In this document: one piece after another, positions 16,929 to 25,200 of the stretch | Layout: each line of letters begins with the position of its first letter | Position numbering within the stretch: the stretch's first letter is position 1 | Origin: Lutimaribacter pacificus | GTDB lineage: Bacteria > Pseudomonadota > Alphaproteobacteria > Rhodobacterales > Rhodobacteraceae | Direction of reading: 5' to 3' | Length of the DNA: 64,000 nt | Assembly (NCBI RefSeq): GCF_900142185.1 | Contig: NZ_FQZZ01000004.1 | Coordinates: forward strand, 248,001 to 312,000 | Made by a program: the position numbers and the translations under genes | Notes under the pieces: generated by a model | What the model was told of the DNA's origin: nothing | Databases searched by the model: none | Seen by the model: the letters and a program-made list of their open reading frames with translations, nothing else

Positions 16929-17261
16929 ATGACACAGGATCTCGACACCGTATTCGCCGCCCTTGCCGACCCGACGCGGCGCGCGATCCTGTCGATGCTG
17001 CTCGAGGACGACATGGCGGTGACGGATGTCGCCGACCCGTTCGAGATGAGCCTTGCCGCGATTTCCAAGCACCTGACCATCCTGGCCAATGCCGGGCTGA
17101 TCACGCAGGAAAAACGCGGGCGGGTGAAATGGTGCAAGCTGGAACCCGACGCCCTGCGCGCGGCGTCGATCTGGATGCAGAGCTTCGGCCAGTTCGAGGC
17201 GGTCAACCTCGACGCGTTCGAGGCGTTTCTCGAGCGTGAATTCGGCCCCGACGCGGGTTAA
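16929..17261 (+). CDS. ArsR-family transcriptional regulator
   Basis: The 110-residue winged-helix protein opens with the classical DLDTVFAALADPTRRAILSML. It has a recognition helix in MSLAAISKHLTILANAGLI and the wing at EKRGRVKWCKLEPDALRAA. There is no CxC metal motif in the alpha-3 region, so it is not an arsenic/zinc sensor of the classical kind. It resembles ArsR proteins linked to SRPBCC-domain genes, but no such gene is adjacent. The start fits the promoter at 16893-16921. The gene converges on the EamA transporter with four shared bases. Confidence 0.85.
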   Translation: MTQDLDTVFAALADPTRRAILSMLLEDDMAVTDVADPFEMSLAAISKHLTILANAGLITQEKRGRVKWCKLEPDALRAASIWMQSFGQFEAVNLDAFEAFLEREFGPDAG

Positions 17262-18139
17262 CCTTCGTCCCGCAGCAGCAACAGCAACGCCAGCACGCTC
17301 AGCCCCACACCGCCCAGCAGGATAACCGGCGGCGTGCCGTGGCCCAGCATGAACTCCCACACCACCACCCAGGTCGGCGTCAGGTAGGTATAGGCCATCA
17401 CCTTGGCCGAAGGCAGGCGCAGCGTGGCGTATTGCAGCAGCACGAAGGTGGCAGACGAGGCGAACACCGCCAGGTATCCCAGCGTCACCCAGACCAGCGG
17501 CGACAGCGCGGCCCAGTCCGTGGCCACGATATCGGACCAGCCCCAGATGCCCACCAGCAGCCCGCCCGCCAGCAGCATCCCGAAGGTAAAGACAACCGCC
17601 GGTTCGCCCCGGTTCAGCAGGCGCACCAGCGGGGTATAGACCGCATGCGCCACGCAGCCCGCGAAATAGATCGCCTCGCCCCGGCCCACGTGGAACTGCA
17701 TCAGCAGCCCCAGATCGGCCCGGAAGATCACCCAAAGCGCCCCCGCCGCGCCGATCAGCAACGCCAGCGCCATCCGGGGCGTCGTCACCTGCCGCAGCAG
17801 GAACCAGCCGGCAATCGCCGCGATGATCGGCGTCAGCGTGAACACGGCCGAGGCCGAGACCGCCGGCGCGGTTTTCAGCCCCTCGAACATCAGCACGAAA
17901 TAGGCCCCGAAAATCCCGCCCAGCACCAGGTAGCGCCACGGCGCGCGGAACGCGCTGCGCGGGATGCCGTGGGTGGCCACCGCCACCGTGCCCACGATCA
18001 CCGCCGCCAGCGCGAAACGCAGCGCGTTCAGCGCGGTCGGCGCGATATCGTTGGCAACCAGCACCCCCAGCGAGAACGAGCCCGCCACCAGCGCCGAGAA
18101 CAGGAGCATGGCCAGGTGGCCGCGTGCGGCCTCGCTCAT
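17258..18139 (-). CDS. EamA-type (DMT) transporter
   Basis: The 293-residue product has ten hydrophobic helices in two EamA repeats, including ALNALRFALAAVIVG and LTPIIAAIAGWFLLRQ, and ends in LLLLRDEG. DMT proteins export amino acids or metabolites across the inner membrane. The ATG at 18139 overlaps the stop of the upstream LysR gene (ATGA), so both are made from one transcript. The regulator probably controls or shares a signal with this exporter. Substrate unknown. Confidence 0.85.
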   Translation of the reverse strand: MSEAARGHLAMLLFSALVAGSFSLGVLVANDIAPTALNALRFALAAVIVGTVAVATHGIPRSAFRAPWRYLVLGGIFGAYFVLMFEGLKTAPAVSASAVFTLTPIIAAIAGWFLLRQVTTPRMALALLIGAAGALWVIFRADLGLLMQFHVGRGEAIYFAGCVAHAVYTPLVRLLNRGEPAVVFTFGMLLAGGLLVGIWGWSDIVATDWAALSPLVWVTLGYLAVFASSATFVLLQYATLRLPSAKVMAYTYLTPTWVVVWEFMLGHGTPPVILLGGVGLSVLALLLLLRDEG

Positions 18140-19029
18140 GCGTGCAGGCCCTCGCTGCCCCAGCCGCGCGCCTGTTGCTTGAGCCAGGACAGAAGCGTCT
18201 GCACCTTGGCCGTGCGGTGCAGGTCGACATGGGTCACCAGCCACATCGGAACCTGCCATGACTCCTGCGGCGGCATGATCTCAAGAAGGTCGTCATGCCG
18301 GGCGGCCTCCCACAGAGGAAGAAAACCGATACCCGCCCCTTCGACCACCGCCAGTTCCAGAGCGCTGGATTCGCTGCTGCGAAAGCGGATCGCCTCCTCG
18401 TCGACCATCTGGCGCAGCCATATGTTGAAAGGCGCACGCATCAACGCATCGTCCGGCCCCACGAAGGCATGACCGGCGAATCCGTCGGAACCGTCGGGCA
18501 GGCCCATCCGGTCGGCATAGGATTTCGCGGCATAAAGCCCGTATGCCTGCCGAAAGAATGGCTGCACCACGTTGTCGGGCTCCTCCGGGGCGGCACCGGC
18601 ACGGATGGCCACATGCGCCTCGCCGTATTCCAGACGGAACAGGCGTTCGCCGGTCAGGTAGCGCAGGACCAGATCGGAATGTTCCAGTTGAAAAGCCGTC
18701 AGGGCCGGCGCCAGAAGCGGCGACAGTCCCGCAAGCGAGGTGATCACCAGCTCGCCCGTCATGTCGTTGCCGCGGCCCTTGATCCGGCCGGCAAGCTGCT
18801 GGAACTGCTCGTCGGTGGCCTGCGCCACGCGCAACAGGTCCTGCCCCGCCTCGGTCGCCGTGTAGCCACGGGCATGGCGCTGGAACAGCTTGATGCCCAG
18901 CCGCCCCTCCAGCGCGTCGATATGGCGGATCACCGTGGCGTGGTGCACGCCCAGAACCTCGGCCGCGCCGCTGACCGTGCCCAGCCGCGCCACCTGAAAC
19001 GCGGTGCGGATTTCGTCCCAGTTGTCCAT
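18136..19029 (-). CDS. LysR-family transcriptional regulator
   Basis: The 297-residue protein has an N-terminal helix-turn-helix (residues ~3-62; FQVARLGTVSGAAEVLGVHHATVIRHIDALE, quoted in parts) and a periplasmic-binding-like effector domain from ~95. It uses the VHHATVIRHI variant of the recognition helix, typical of the branch acting on single-target transporters. It is followed with overlap by the EamA transporter, so this pair is an exporter-regulator unit with an unknown inducer. Confidence 0.88.
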   Translation of the reverse strand: MDNWDEIRTAFQVARLGTVSGAAEVLGVHHATVIRHIDALEGRLGIKLFQRHARGYTATEAGQDLLRVAQATDEQFQQLAGRIKGRGNDMTGELVITSLAGLSPLLAPALTAFQLEHSDLVLRYLTGERLFRLEYGEAHVAIRAGAAPEEPDNVVQPFFRQAYGLYAAKSYADRMGLPDGSDGFAGHAFVGPDDALMRAPFNIWLRQMVDEEAIRFRSSESSALELAVVEGAGIGFLPLWEAARHDDLLEIMPPQESWQVPMWLVTHVDLHRTAKVQTLLSWLKQQARGWGSEGLHA

Positions 19030-19098
19030 TCCGGCCCTCCAATGCCCGGTGCAGGGCCGACTATGCGTGGCGCGGCCGGGAATTTCCAGAGCGCGCGA

Positions 19099-19443
19099 TC
19101 AGTATCCTGTGGCGAATGCGGCGAATGCCTGCTGCATGGGGTGCAACGCCTCGGTCGCGGCGCGGGCGCGGGCGGTGTCGCCCTCGTCCGCGGCCTGCTG
19201 GCAGCGCCGCAACTGCCCGCCGATGGCGCGCAGCCCCAGCACCTCGGCCGCCCCCGCCAGGTTATGCGCCTCCTGCGCCAGATCGCCGGGCGGCAGATCG
19301 GGCGCCTGCGCCAGGAACGCCTGCAATTGCCCCAGCAGCTTGTCGAACTGTTCGCGCAGCATGTCGCGGCCCAGCAACCCTTCCAGTTCCGACAGGTCGT
19401 CAGGGGCCGGGCGGCCTGCGGCGTGCGGTTGGCCATCGGTCAT
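19099..19443 (-). CDS. histidine phosphotransfer (Hpt) domain protein
   Basis: The 114-residue product is a single Hpt four-helix bundle. It has the phospho-accepting histidine in AQEAHNLAGAAEVLGL (about His60) followed by the glycine-rich GGQLRRCQ. Hpt proteins relay phosphate between a hybrid kinase and a response regulator. No kinase or response regulator lies nearby. I place the start at ATG 19443; ATG 19470 is possible and would add nine residues. Confidence 0.75.
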   Translation of the reverse strand: MTDGQPHAAGRPAPDDLSELEGLLGRDMLREQFDKLLGQLQAFLAQAPDLPPGDLAQEAHNLAGAAEVLGLRAIGGQLRRCQQAADEGDTARARAATEALHPMQQAFAAFATGY

Positions 19444-19810
19444 CTGCGTATCGTTCCCATCGTTTCGCATCGGGACGGGCGGGCCAGGCCCCGGAAGCCC
19501 CGTGAAATGATGCACCGATCAACCGGCCGAAATGATACCCCCGCATGATGTCCCAGCCCCGCCCCCGCCGCAAGACCAGCCGCGCGCAACGGACGGCACG
19601 GGTTGACTCGCGCCGCTGCCGGGCCTAAAGCCAAGCGAAATCCCGGAAGGCCCTCGTTCTTCCGGTCCTTGGCCCAAGGCAAGGATCGCCCCCCGTCAGC
19701 GCGTTGCGCCCACGGGGGCGCTTCCGGTTTGTCGGGGCAAGGGTTTCGAAACGTCACGCGCGCCCCCATCTGGGCAGGGAACGGAACAAGGTCGCAAAGG
19801 AGCCGACAGC
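19444..19810. other. intergenic region upstream of ffh
   Basis: This 367-bp stretch holds no convincing gene. It contains a TTGACT hexamer at 19603-19608 that may be the ffh -35 box, without a clear -10. A leader stem-loop (CGCCCCC 19687-19693 with GGGGGCG 19714-19720) follows, and the AAAGGAG ribosome site of ffh ends it. I see no SRP RNA or tRNA in it. Confidence 0.4.
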
Positions 19811-21310
19811 ATGTTTGAAAATCTGTCCGAACGCCTGTCCGGTGTCTTCGACCGCCTGACCAAGCAGGGCGCGCTGTCCGAGGATGACGTCAAGACCGCC
19901 CTGCGCGAGGTGCGTGTCGCCCTGCTGGAGGCGGACGTATCGCTGCCGGTGGCGCGCGACTTCGTCAAGACGGTGCAGGAACGCGCGACCGGCCAGGCGG
20001 TGACGAAATCGGTTACCCCCGGCCAGCAGGTCGTCAAGATCGTGCATGACGCGCTGGTCGACACCCTGACCGGCGAGGAAGATCCCGGCAAGCTCAAGAT
20101 CGACAGCCCGCCCGCGCCGGTGCTGATGGTCGGCCTTCAGGGCGGCGGCAAGACCACCACCACCGCCAAGCTGGCCAAGCGCCTGAAAGAGAAAGAGGGC
20201 AAGCGCGTCCTCATGGCCTCGCTCGACGTCTATCGCCCGGCGGCGATGGACCAGCTTGCGGTGCTGGGCGCGCAGATCGGCGTCGACACGCTGCCGATCG
20301 TCGCGGGCCAGAAACCCGTGGACATCGCTAGGCGCGCCAAGCAGCAGGCGACGATGGGCGGCTATGACGTCTACATGCTGGACACCGCGGGCCGCCTGCA
20401 GATCGACGAAGTGCTGATGCAGGAGGTCGAGGATGTCCGCGACGTGGTCAAACCGCGCGAGACATTGCTGGTCGTCGACGGGCTGACGGGGCAGGTCGCC
20501 GTCGAGGTGGCCGAGGAATTCGACCGCAAGATCGGCATTTCCGGCGTCGTGCTGACGCGGATGGACGGCGACGGGCGCGGCGGCGCGGCGCTGTCGATGC
20601 GCGCGGTGACGGGCAAGCCGATCCGCTTTGTGGGCCTCGGCGAAAAGATGGACGCGCTCGAAACATTCGAGCCCGAGCGCATCGCCGGCCGCATCCTCGG
20701 CATGGGCGATATCGTCAGCCTTGTCGAACGCGCGCAGGAAACCATCGAGGCCGAACAGGCCGAGCGCATGATGCGCCGCTTCAAGAAGGGTCAGTTCAAC
20801 ATGAACGACCTGAAGATGCAGCTCGAACAGATGATGAAGATGGGCGGGATGGAATCCATCATGTCCATGATGCCCGGCATGGGCAAGATGTCCAAGCAGG
20901 TGCAGGAGGCCGGTTTCGACGACAAGGTGATCCGCCAGCAGATCGCGCTGATCAACTCGATGACGAAAAAGGAACGCGCCAACCCGCAGATTCTGCAGGC
21001 CAGCCGCAAGAAACGCATCGCCGCCGGCGCGGGGATGGAGGTTTCCGACCTCAACAAGCTGCTCAAGATGCAGCGCCAGATGTCCGACATGATGAAGAAG
21101 ATGGGCAAGATGGGCAAAGGCGGCATGTTGAAACAGGCCATGAAGGGCATGTTCGGCAAGGGCGGGATGCCCGACATGAACGACCCCAAGGCGATGGAAG
21201 AGGCGGCAAAGGCGATGGGCGGCAAGCTGCCCGGCGGCATGAGCGGCCTCGGCGGCCCCGGCGGAATGCAACTGCCCGGCGGGCTGAGCGGCCTCGGAAA
21301 GAAGAAATAA
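19811..21310 (+). CDS. ffh: signal recognition particle protein Ffh
   Basis: Ffh binds 4.5S RNA and signal sequences on ribosomes and docks with FtsY at the membrane. The 499-residue product has the N domain and then the GTPase G domain (G1 GLQGGGKTTTTAKLAKRL, DVYRPAAMDQL, DTAGRLQ, TRMDGDGRGGAALS). The methionine-rich M domain (FNMNDLKMQLEQMMKMGG, MMPGMGKM) ends in a Gly/Met tail. An AAAGGAG ribosome site precedes ATG 19811. It heads the conserved ffh...rpsP-rimM-trmD-rplS region, here interrupted by three GNAT genes. Confidence 0.97.
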   Translation: MFENLSERLSGVFDRLTKQGALSEDDVKTALREVRVALLEADVSLPVARDFVKTVQERATGQAVTKSVTPGQQVVKIVHDALVDTLTGEEDPGKLKIDSPPAPVLMVGLQGGGKTTTTAKLAKRLKEKEGKRVLMASLDVYRPAAMDQLAVLGAQIGVDTLPIVAGQKPVDIARRAKQQATMGGYDVYMLDTAGRLQIDEVLMQEVEDVRDVVKPRETLLVVDGLTGQVAVEVAEEFDRKIGISGVVLTRMDGDGRGGAALSMRAVTGKPIRFVGLGEKMDALETFEPERIAGRILGMGDIVSLVERAQETIEAEQAERMMRRFKKGQFNMNDLKMQLEQMMKMGGMESIMSMMPGMGKMSKQVQEAGFDDKVIRQQIALINSMTKKERANPQILQASRKKRIAAGAGMEVSDLNKLLKMQRQMSDMMKKMGKMGKGGMLKQAMKGMFGKGGMPDMNDPKAMEEAAKAMGGKLPGGMSGLGGPGGMQLPGGLSGLGKKK

Positions 21311-21314
21311 GCCG

Positions 21315-21869
21315 ATGGCCCTGACCGCTGCCCCCACTCTCGAAACCAAGAACCTGATCCTGCGCAGCCACGAGGCACGCGACATCGAACCGATGATCGC
21401 CTTCCTGACCGATCCGGTGCGCTCGGCGGGTTTCGGCGGCTATGACAACCGGCACGACGCATGGCGCTGGTGCATGTTGTCGGTGGGGCACTGGCACCTG
21501 CACGGCTATGGCTATTTCACGATTGAGGACAAGTCATCGGGCCAGCCCGCCGGCATCACCGGCATCTGGAACCCCGATGGCTGGCCCGAGCCGGAAATCG
21601 GCTGGGTCGTCTTCGACGGGTTCGAAGGGCGCGGCATCGCGTTCGAGGCCGCGGCGCGCGCCCGGCAATGGGCCTATGACGATCTGGGGATGACGACGCT
21701 CAGCTCCAACATCGTGCCGGGTAATACGCGGTCCATCGCGCTGGCCGAACGGCTGGGCGCGTGGTTCGAACGCGAATACACCAATGTCTCGATGGGCACC
21801 GAGCTGCTCTATCGGCACCCCGGCCCGGACGCGCTGGACAGCGACGGCAGCGTCGAGGCCTATGCATGA
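21315..21869 (+). CDS. GNAT-family N-acetyltransferase, tandem copy 1
   Basis: The 184-residue protein is a RimJ/RimL-type GNAT (Acetyltransf_3). It opens with LETKNLILRSHEARDIEP, has the WPEPEIGWVVFDGFEGRGIAFEA core whose GRGIA binds acetyl-CoA, and ends with IVPGNTRSIALAERLGAWFE. It starts four bases after ffh and overlaps the next GNAT gene by four bases. Copies 1-3 share HGYG/RGYG, the EPE(I/L)GW core and the RS-ALA-RLGA motif, so they arose by tandem duplication. Substrate unknown. Confidence 0.88.
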   Translation: MALTAAPTLETKNLILRSHEARDIEPMIAFLTDPVRSAGFGGYDNRHDAWRWCMLSVGHWHLHGYGYFTIEDKSSGQPAGITGIWNPDGWPEPEIGWVVFDGFEGRGIAFEAAARARQWAYDDLGMTTLSSNIVPGNTRSIALAERLGAWFEREYTNVSMGTELLYRHPGPDALDSDGSVEAYA

Positions 21870-22393
21870 CGCGCTTTGCCTTCGATATCCCCACGCTCGA
21901 TGCCGGGCCGGTGACCCTGCGCGCCCCGCGCGAGGGTGACCTCGACGCGCTGGCCGGCTTCATGGCAAGCGAGCGCAGCCAGTATGTCGGCGGTCCCGCC
22001 AGCCGGGCAGACAGCTGGGCCATCATCGCCCGCATCCTCGGCCACTGGGCGCTGCGCGGCTACGGCTTCTGGTATATCGCCGAGAAAGAGACAGACCGCG
22101 CCATCGGCGCCTGCGGCTTCATCAACCGCGAAGGCTGGGACGAACCGGAACTGGGCTGGCAGGTCTGGGACGGGTTCGAAGGTCGCGGCATCGCCCATGC
22201 GGCGGCCCGCACCGCCCGCGCCCATGGCGCGCGCCATTTCGGCCTGAACGGCGTGATTTCCTACATCGTGCCGCAGAACACCCGCTCGATCGCGCTGGCG
22301 CAACGCCTCGGCGCGACGTTCGAACGCGAGGGCGAGGTGCTGGGCCACAAATGCCACGTCTACCGCCATCCCAGACAGGACGAGGCGGCGTAA
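21866..22393 (+). CDS. GNAT-family N-acetyltransferase, tandem copy 2
   Basis: The 175-residue paralogue of its neighbours has DAGPVTLRAPREGDLDAL, LRGYGFWYIAEKE, DEPELGWQVWDGFEGRGIAHAA and IVPQNTRSIALAQRLGATFE. The ATG at 21866 overlaps the preceding stop (ATGA). The next GNAT begins three bases after its stop. Position in a translation-related operon makes modification of a translation factor or ribosomal protein conceivable, but nothing in the sequence shows it. Confidence 0.88.
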   Translation: MTRFAFDIPTLDAGPVTLRAPREGDLDALAGFMASERSQYVGGPASRADSWAIIARILGHWALRGYGFWYIAEKETDRAIGACGFINREGWDEPELGWQVWDGFEGRGIAHAAARTARAHGARHFGLNGVISYIVPQNTRSIALAQRLGATFEREGEVLGHKCHVYRHPRQDEAA

Positions 22394-22396
22394 ACG

Positions 22397-23002
22397 ATGG
22401 CGACGCAGAACATCCCCACCCTCACCACCAAGCGCCTTGTCCTGCGCGGCCCCGAGCCGCAGGATTACCCCGATTTCAAGGCCACGTTCAGCTCTTACCG
22501 CTCGCGTTTCATGGGCGGGCCGCTGAATGCCTACGAGGCGTGGATGCTCTATGCCGCCGAAATCGGGCACTGGCATATCCGCGGCTACGGCATGTGGATG
22601 ATCCACGACCGCGCAACCGACAAGACGCTGGGCATGGCCGGCGGCTGGTTCCCCGCCAAATGGCCCGAACGCGAGATCGCCTGGATCATCTGGCCCGACG
22701 TGGCCGGCCACGGCTATGCGCTCGAGGCGACGCATCGCGTGCGGCGGTATTTCTACGAGGAACAGGGCTGGGAAACGGCGGTCAGCTATATCGACCCGAA
22801 AAACCTGGACTCGATCCGCCTGGCCGAACGGCTTGGCGCCCAAAAGGATCACGAGGCGCCCACGATCGACGGCAACGACGCGGTCTATCGCCATCCCGCG
22901 CCCGACCGGCTGCGCGGCACGCAACTGGCCCACGGCATCGAGATGGAGATCGCCAACTACGCCGATCCGCTTTTCAAACCGAAAGGGTTCGCCATTGACT
23001 GA
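22397..23002 (+). CDS. GNAT-family N-acetyltransferase, tandem copy 3
   Basis: The 201-residue third paralogue has TKRLVLRGPEPQDYPDF, RGYGMWMIHDR and PEREIAWIIWPDVAGHGYALEA. The acetyl-CoA loop is altered from GRGIA to GHGYA, and the LDSIRLAERLGA motif is followed by a longer C-terminal tail (~25 residues). It is more divergent than copies 1 and 2. Its stop overlaps the TTG start of the chorismate mutase gene by eight bases. Confidence 0.87.
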   Translation: MATQNIPTLTTKRLVLRGPEPQDYPDFKATFSSYRSRFMGGPLNAYEAWMLYAAEIGHWHIRGYGMWMIHDRATDKTLGMAGGWFPAKWPEREIAWIIWPDVAGHGYALEATHRVRRYFYEEQGWETAVSYIDPKNLDSIRLAERLGAQKDHEAPTIDGNDAVYRHPAPDRLRGTQLAHGIEMEIANYADPLFKPKGFAID

Positions 23003-23294
23003 CGACACCACACAGCGCGCCGCCGCCCTGCTCAGGGAACACCGCGCCAGCATCGACCGGCTGGACGCAATCCTTGTCTACACGCTGGGCGAACGGTTCA
23101 AGCACACGCAGGCCGTGGGCAGGCTCAAGGCGCAGCACGACCTTCCCCCGTCCGATCCCGCGCGCGAGGCGCAGCAGATCGAACGGCTCGAAGACCTGGC
23201 GAAACAGGCCGACCTCGACCCGGAATTCGCCAAGAAGTTCCTGAACTTCATCATCGCCGAGGTGATCCAACACCACCGGCAACACCAATCGTAA
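22995..23294 (+). CDS. chorismate mutase (AroQ type)
   Basis: The 99-residue all-helical product contains the AroQ pattern: an N-terminal [28 protein letters not shown] helix (shortened in quotation), [14 protein letters not shown] and a final helix [13 protein letters not shown]. It converts chorismate to prephenate on the way to Phe and Tyr. The start is a TTG at 22995 overlapping the preceding GNAT stop; no ATG fits. Its place before rpsP is common in Rhodobacteraceae. Confidence 0.85.
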   Translation: MTDDTTQRAAALLREHRASIDRLDAILVYTLGERFKHTQAVGRLKAQHDLPPSDPAREAQQIERLEDLAKQADLDPEFAKKFLNFIIAEVIQHHRQHQS

Positions 23295-23340
23295 GGCGGG
23301 GGTCACCCCGCCGAACCCCGCCATTCAAAGGAGAAACACA

Positions 23341-23733
23341 ATGGCAATGAAAATCCGTCTGGCCCGTGGTGGCTCGAAGAAACGCCCCTTCTACCGCATC
23401 GTGGCCGCCGACAGCCGCATGCCGCGCGATGGCCGCTTCATCGAGAAACTGGGCACCTACAACCCGCTGCTGCCCAAGGACAGCGAAGAGCGCGTCAAGA
23501 TGGACATGGAGCGCGTTCAATACTGGCTGGGCCAGGGCGCCACGCCCACCGACCGCGTAAGCCGCATGCTCGAAGCCACCGGCGTTCTGGGCAAGAAAGA
23601 GCGTAACAACCCCAACAAGGCGAAGCCGGGCAAGAAGGCCCAGGAACGCGCCGAGGAAAAGGCAGCCAAGGCCGCCGAGGCCAGCGAAGCCCCGGCAGAA
23701 GCACCCGCAGAGGAAGCCGCAGCCGAGGAGTGA
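23341..23733 (+). CDS. rpsP: 30S ribosomal protein S16
   Basis: The 130-residue product has the S16 core ([24 protein letters not shown], quoted in part; [25 protein letters not shown]) in the first ~85 residues. An alphaproteobacterial Lys/Ala/Glu-rich tail of ~40 residues follows. The ribosome site AAAGGAG precedes ATG 23341. It is followed by a stem-loop and then rimM. Confidence 0.97.
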   Translation: MAMKIRLARGGSKKRPFYRIVAADSRMPRDGRFIEKLGTYNPLLPKDSEERVKMDMERVQYWLGQGATPTDRVSRMLEATGVLGKKERNNPNKAKPGKKAQERAEEKAAKAAEASEAPAEAPAEEAAAEE

Positions 23734-23750
23734 TCCCCGCCTGCGCGCGT

Positions 23751-23775
23751 GGCGGCCCCCGTTTGCGGGGCCGCC
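23751..23775 (+). promoter_or_regulatory. stem-loop after rpsP
   Basis: A 9-bp GC stem (23751-23759 with 23767-23775) has a 7-nt loop and no T-tract, 17 bp after the rpsP stop. It probably protects the end of the highly expressed rpsP message or partly attenuates rimM. Confidence 0.45.
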
Positions 23776-23855
23776 ACCCACCCGATCCGCTTGCAAATCG
23801 ACGCGCGATCGGTGTTTTCTGACCGAAACCAACCCCTCAGCGTCAGGGAGGCAGA

Positions 23856-24359
23856 ATGTCCGAACGGATCTGCGTCGGTGCCATCGCGGGCGCCTTTGGC
23901 GTGAAGGGCGAGGTGCGGCTGAAAAGCTTTACCTCGGTGCCCGAGGATATCGCGCAATACGCGCCGCTCGAAACCGAGGATGGCGCGATGGAGTTCGACA
24001 TCATCGTCGAACGCGTCATCAAGAACGGCCTTGCCGTGCGCCTGACCGGCATCGCCACCAGGGAACAGGCCGACGCCCTGCGCGGCGTGCGCCTTTTCGT
24101 GCCGCGCGACAGGCTGCCCGCGCTGCCCGACGACGAATTCTACCATGCCGACCTGATCGGCCTGCCGGTCTTTGACACCGGCGGCACCGAACTGGGCCGC
24201 GTCAAGGCGGTGCACGATCACGGCGCGGGCGATTTGCTGGAAATCCACGGTCCGGGGCTCAAATCCACCGTGCTGCTGCCCTTCACGCATGAGGTGGTGC
24301 CGACGGTCGACCTGGCCGCGGGCCGCATCGTCGCCGACCCGCCCGAGGGGCTGTTCTGA
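23856..24359 (+). CDS. rimM: ribosome maturation factor RimM
   Basis: RimM helps mature the 30S head and binds S19. The 167-residue protein has the N-terminal RimM barrel ([35 protein letters not shown]) and a C-terminal PRC barrel ([43 protein letters not shown]). ATG 23856 follows GGGAGGCAGA. The gene is separated from trmD by a sulfotransferase-like gene, an insertion into the usual rimM-trmD order. Confidence 0.95.
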   Translation: MSERICVGAIAGAFGVKGEVRLKSFTSVPEDIAQYAPLETEDGAMEFDIIVERVIKNGLAVRLTGIATREQADALRGVRLFVPRDRLPALPDDEFYHADLIGLPVFDTGGTELGRVKAVHDHGAGDLLEIHGPGLKSTVLLPFTHEVVPTVDLAAGRIVADPPEGLF

Positions 24360-24363
24360 ACGG

Positions 24364-25155
24364 ATGCGCATCGTCGTGCACGCCGGGTTCCATAAGACCG
24401 GAACCACCAGCATCCAGCACATGATGCGCCGCAACGGCAGGAAACTCGCCCGCCATTTCCGCTGCTGCACACGCCGCGACCTCCCCGCCCTGTGCGAGGC
24501 CGCGCGCGCCTATTCGCTGAAACACGACCCCGCCGAACTGGGCCTTTTCACTTATGAACTGGCGCAGTTCCTCGAAACGCTCGACCCCGGCGATCCCCGC
24601 CCGCTCGTCATCAGCTCCGAGGATCTGTCGGGCCACATGCCGGGGCGGTTCGGGCTTACCGGCTATGACGCCGCCCCGCGCCTGATGGCCACGCTGGAAC
24701 AGGTCGCGGGCGACTGCCTGCCCGACCCGCGGATCACCTTCTTCTTCACCACCCGCACGCCCGGCCCCTGGCTGCGCAGCACCTATGCCCAGCACCTGCG
24801 CGCCATCCGCTTTACCGAGGACCGCGACAGCTACCTTTCGCGGATGCAGCCCCATGCCGACCTGGACCGCGCGACCGCCCGCATCGCCGCCGCCGTCGCG
24901 TCCCCGGTCAAAACCGCCAGGCTCGAGGAGTGCGCCGCCGATCCGCTTGGCCCCTTCGGCGCACTTCTCGACGTGCTGCGCGCGCCCGAAAAGCTGCGCG
25001 GCAGGCTGACCGCCCTGCCGCCCGCGAACCCGTCCTTTCCCGATCACGTGCTCGACCGCTTTCTCGCCCTCAACCGCTCCGACCTGTCGCGCGCCGACCT
25101 GACCGCCGCGAAAAAGCGCCTGATGCAGGAACACCGGGCACAGGCGGGCGATTGA
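24364..25155 (+). CDS. sulfotransferase-like P-loop protein
   Basis: The 263-residue product opens with VVHAGFHKTGTTSIQHMM, the 5'-phosphosulfate-binding loop of PAPS-dependent sulfotransferases. It later has ITFFFTTRTPGPWLRSTYAQHL, quoted in part, which contains the 3'-phosphate-binding Arg/Ser region. Such proteins transfer sulfate to sugars or small molecules. It starts five bases after rimM and lies before trmD, so it rides in a translation operon. The acceptor is unknown, and a catalytically altered member cannot be excluded. Confidence 0.65.
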   Translation: MRIVVHAGFHKTGTTSIQHMMRRNGRKLARHFRCCTRRDLPALCEAARAYSLKHDPAELGLFTYELAQFLETLDPGDPRPLVISSEDLSGHMPGRFGLTGYDAAPRLMATLEQVAGDCLPDPRITFFFTTRTPGPWLRSTYAQHLRAIRFTEDRDSYLSRMQPHADLDRATARIAAAVASPVKTARLEECAADPLGPFGALLDVLRAPEKLRGRLTALPPANPSFPDHVLDRFLALNRSDLSRADLTAAKKRLMQEHRAQAGD

Positions 25156-25200
25156 CGCACCCTCTGGCCCGGCGCGGCCTTTCATACTATAGCCCCATCC

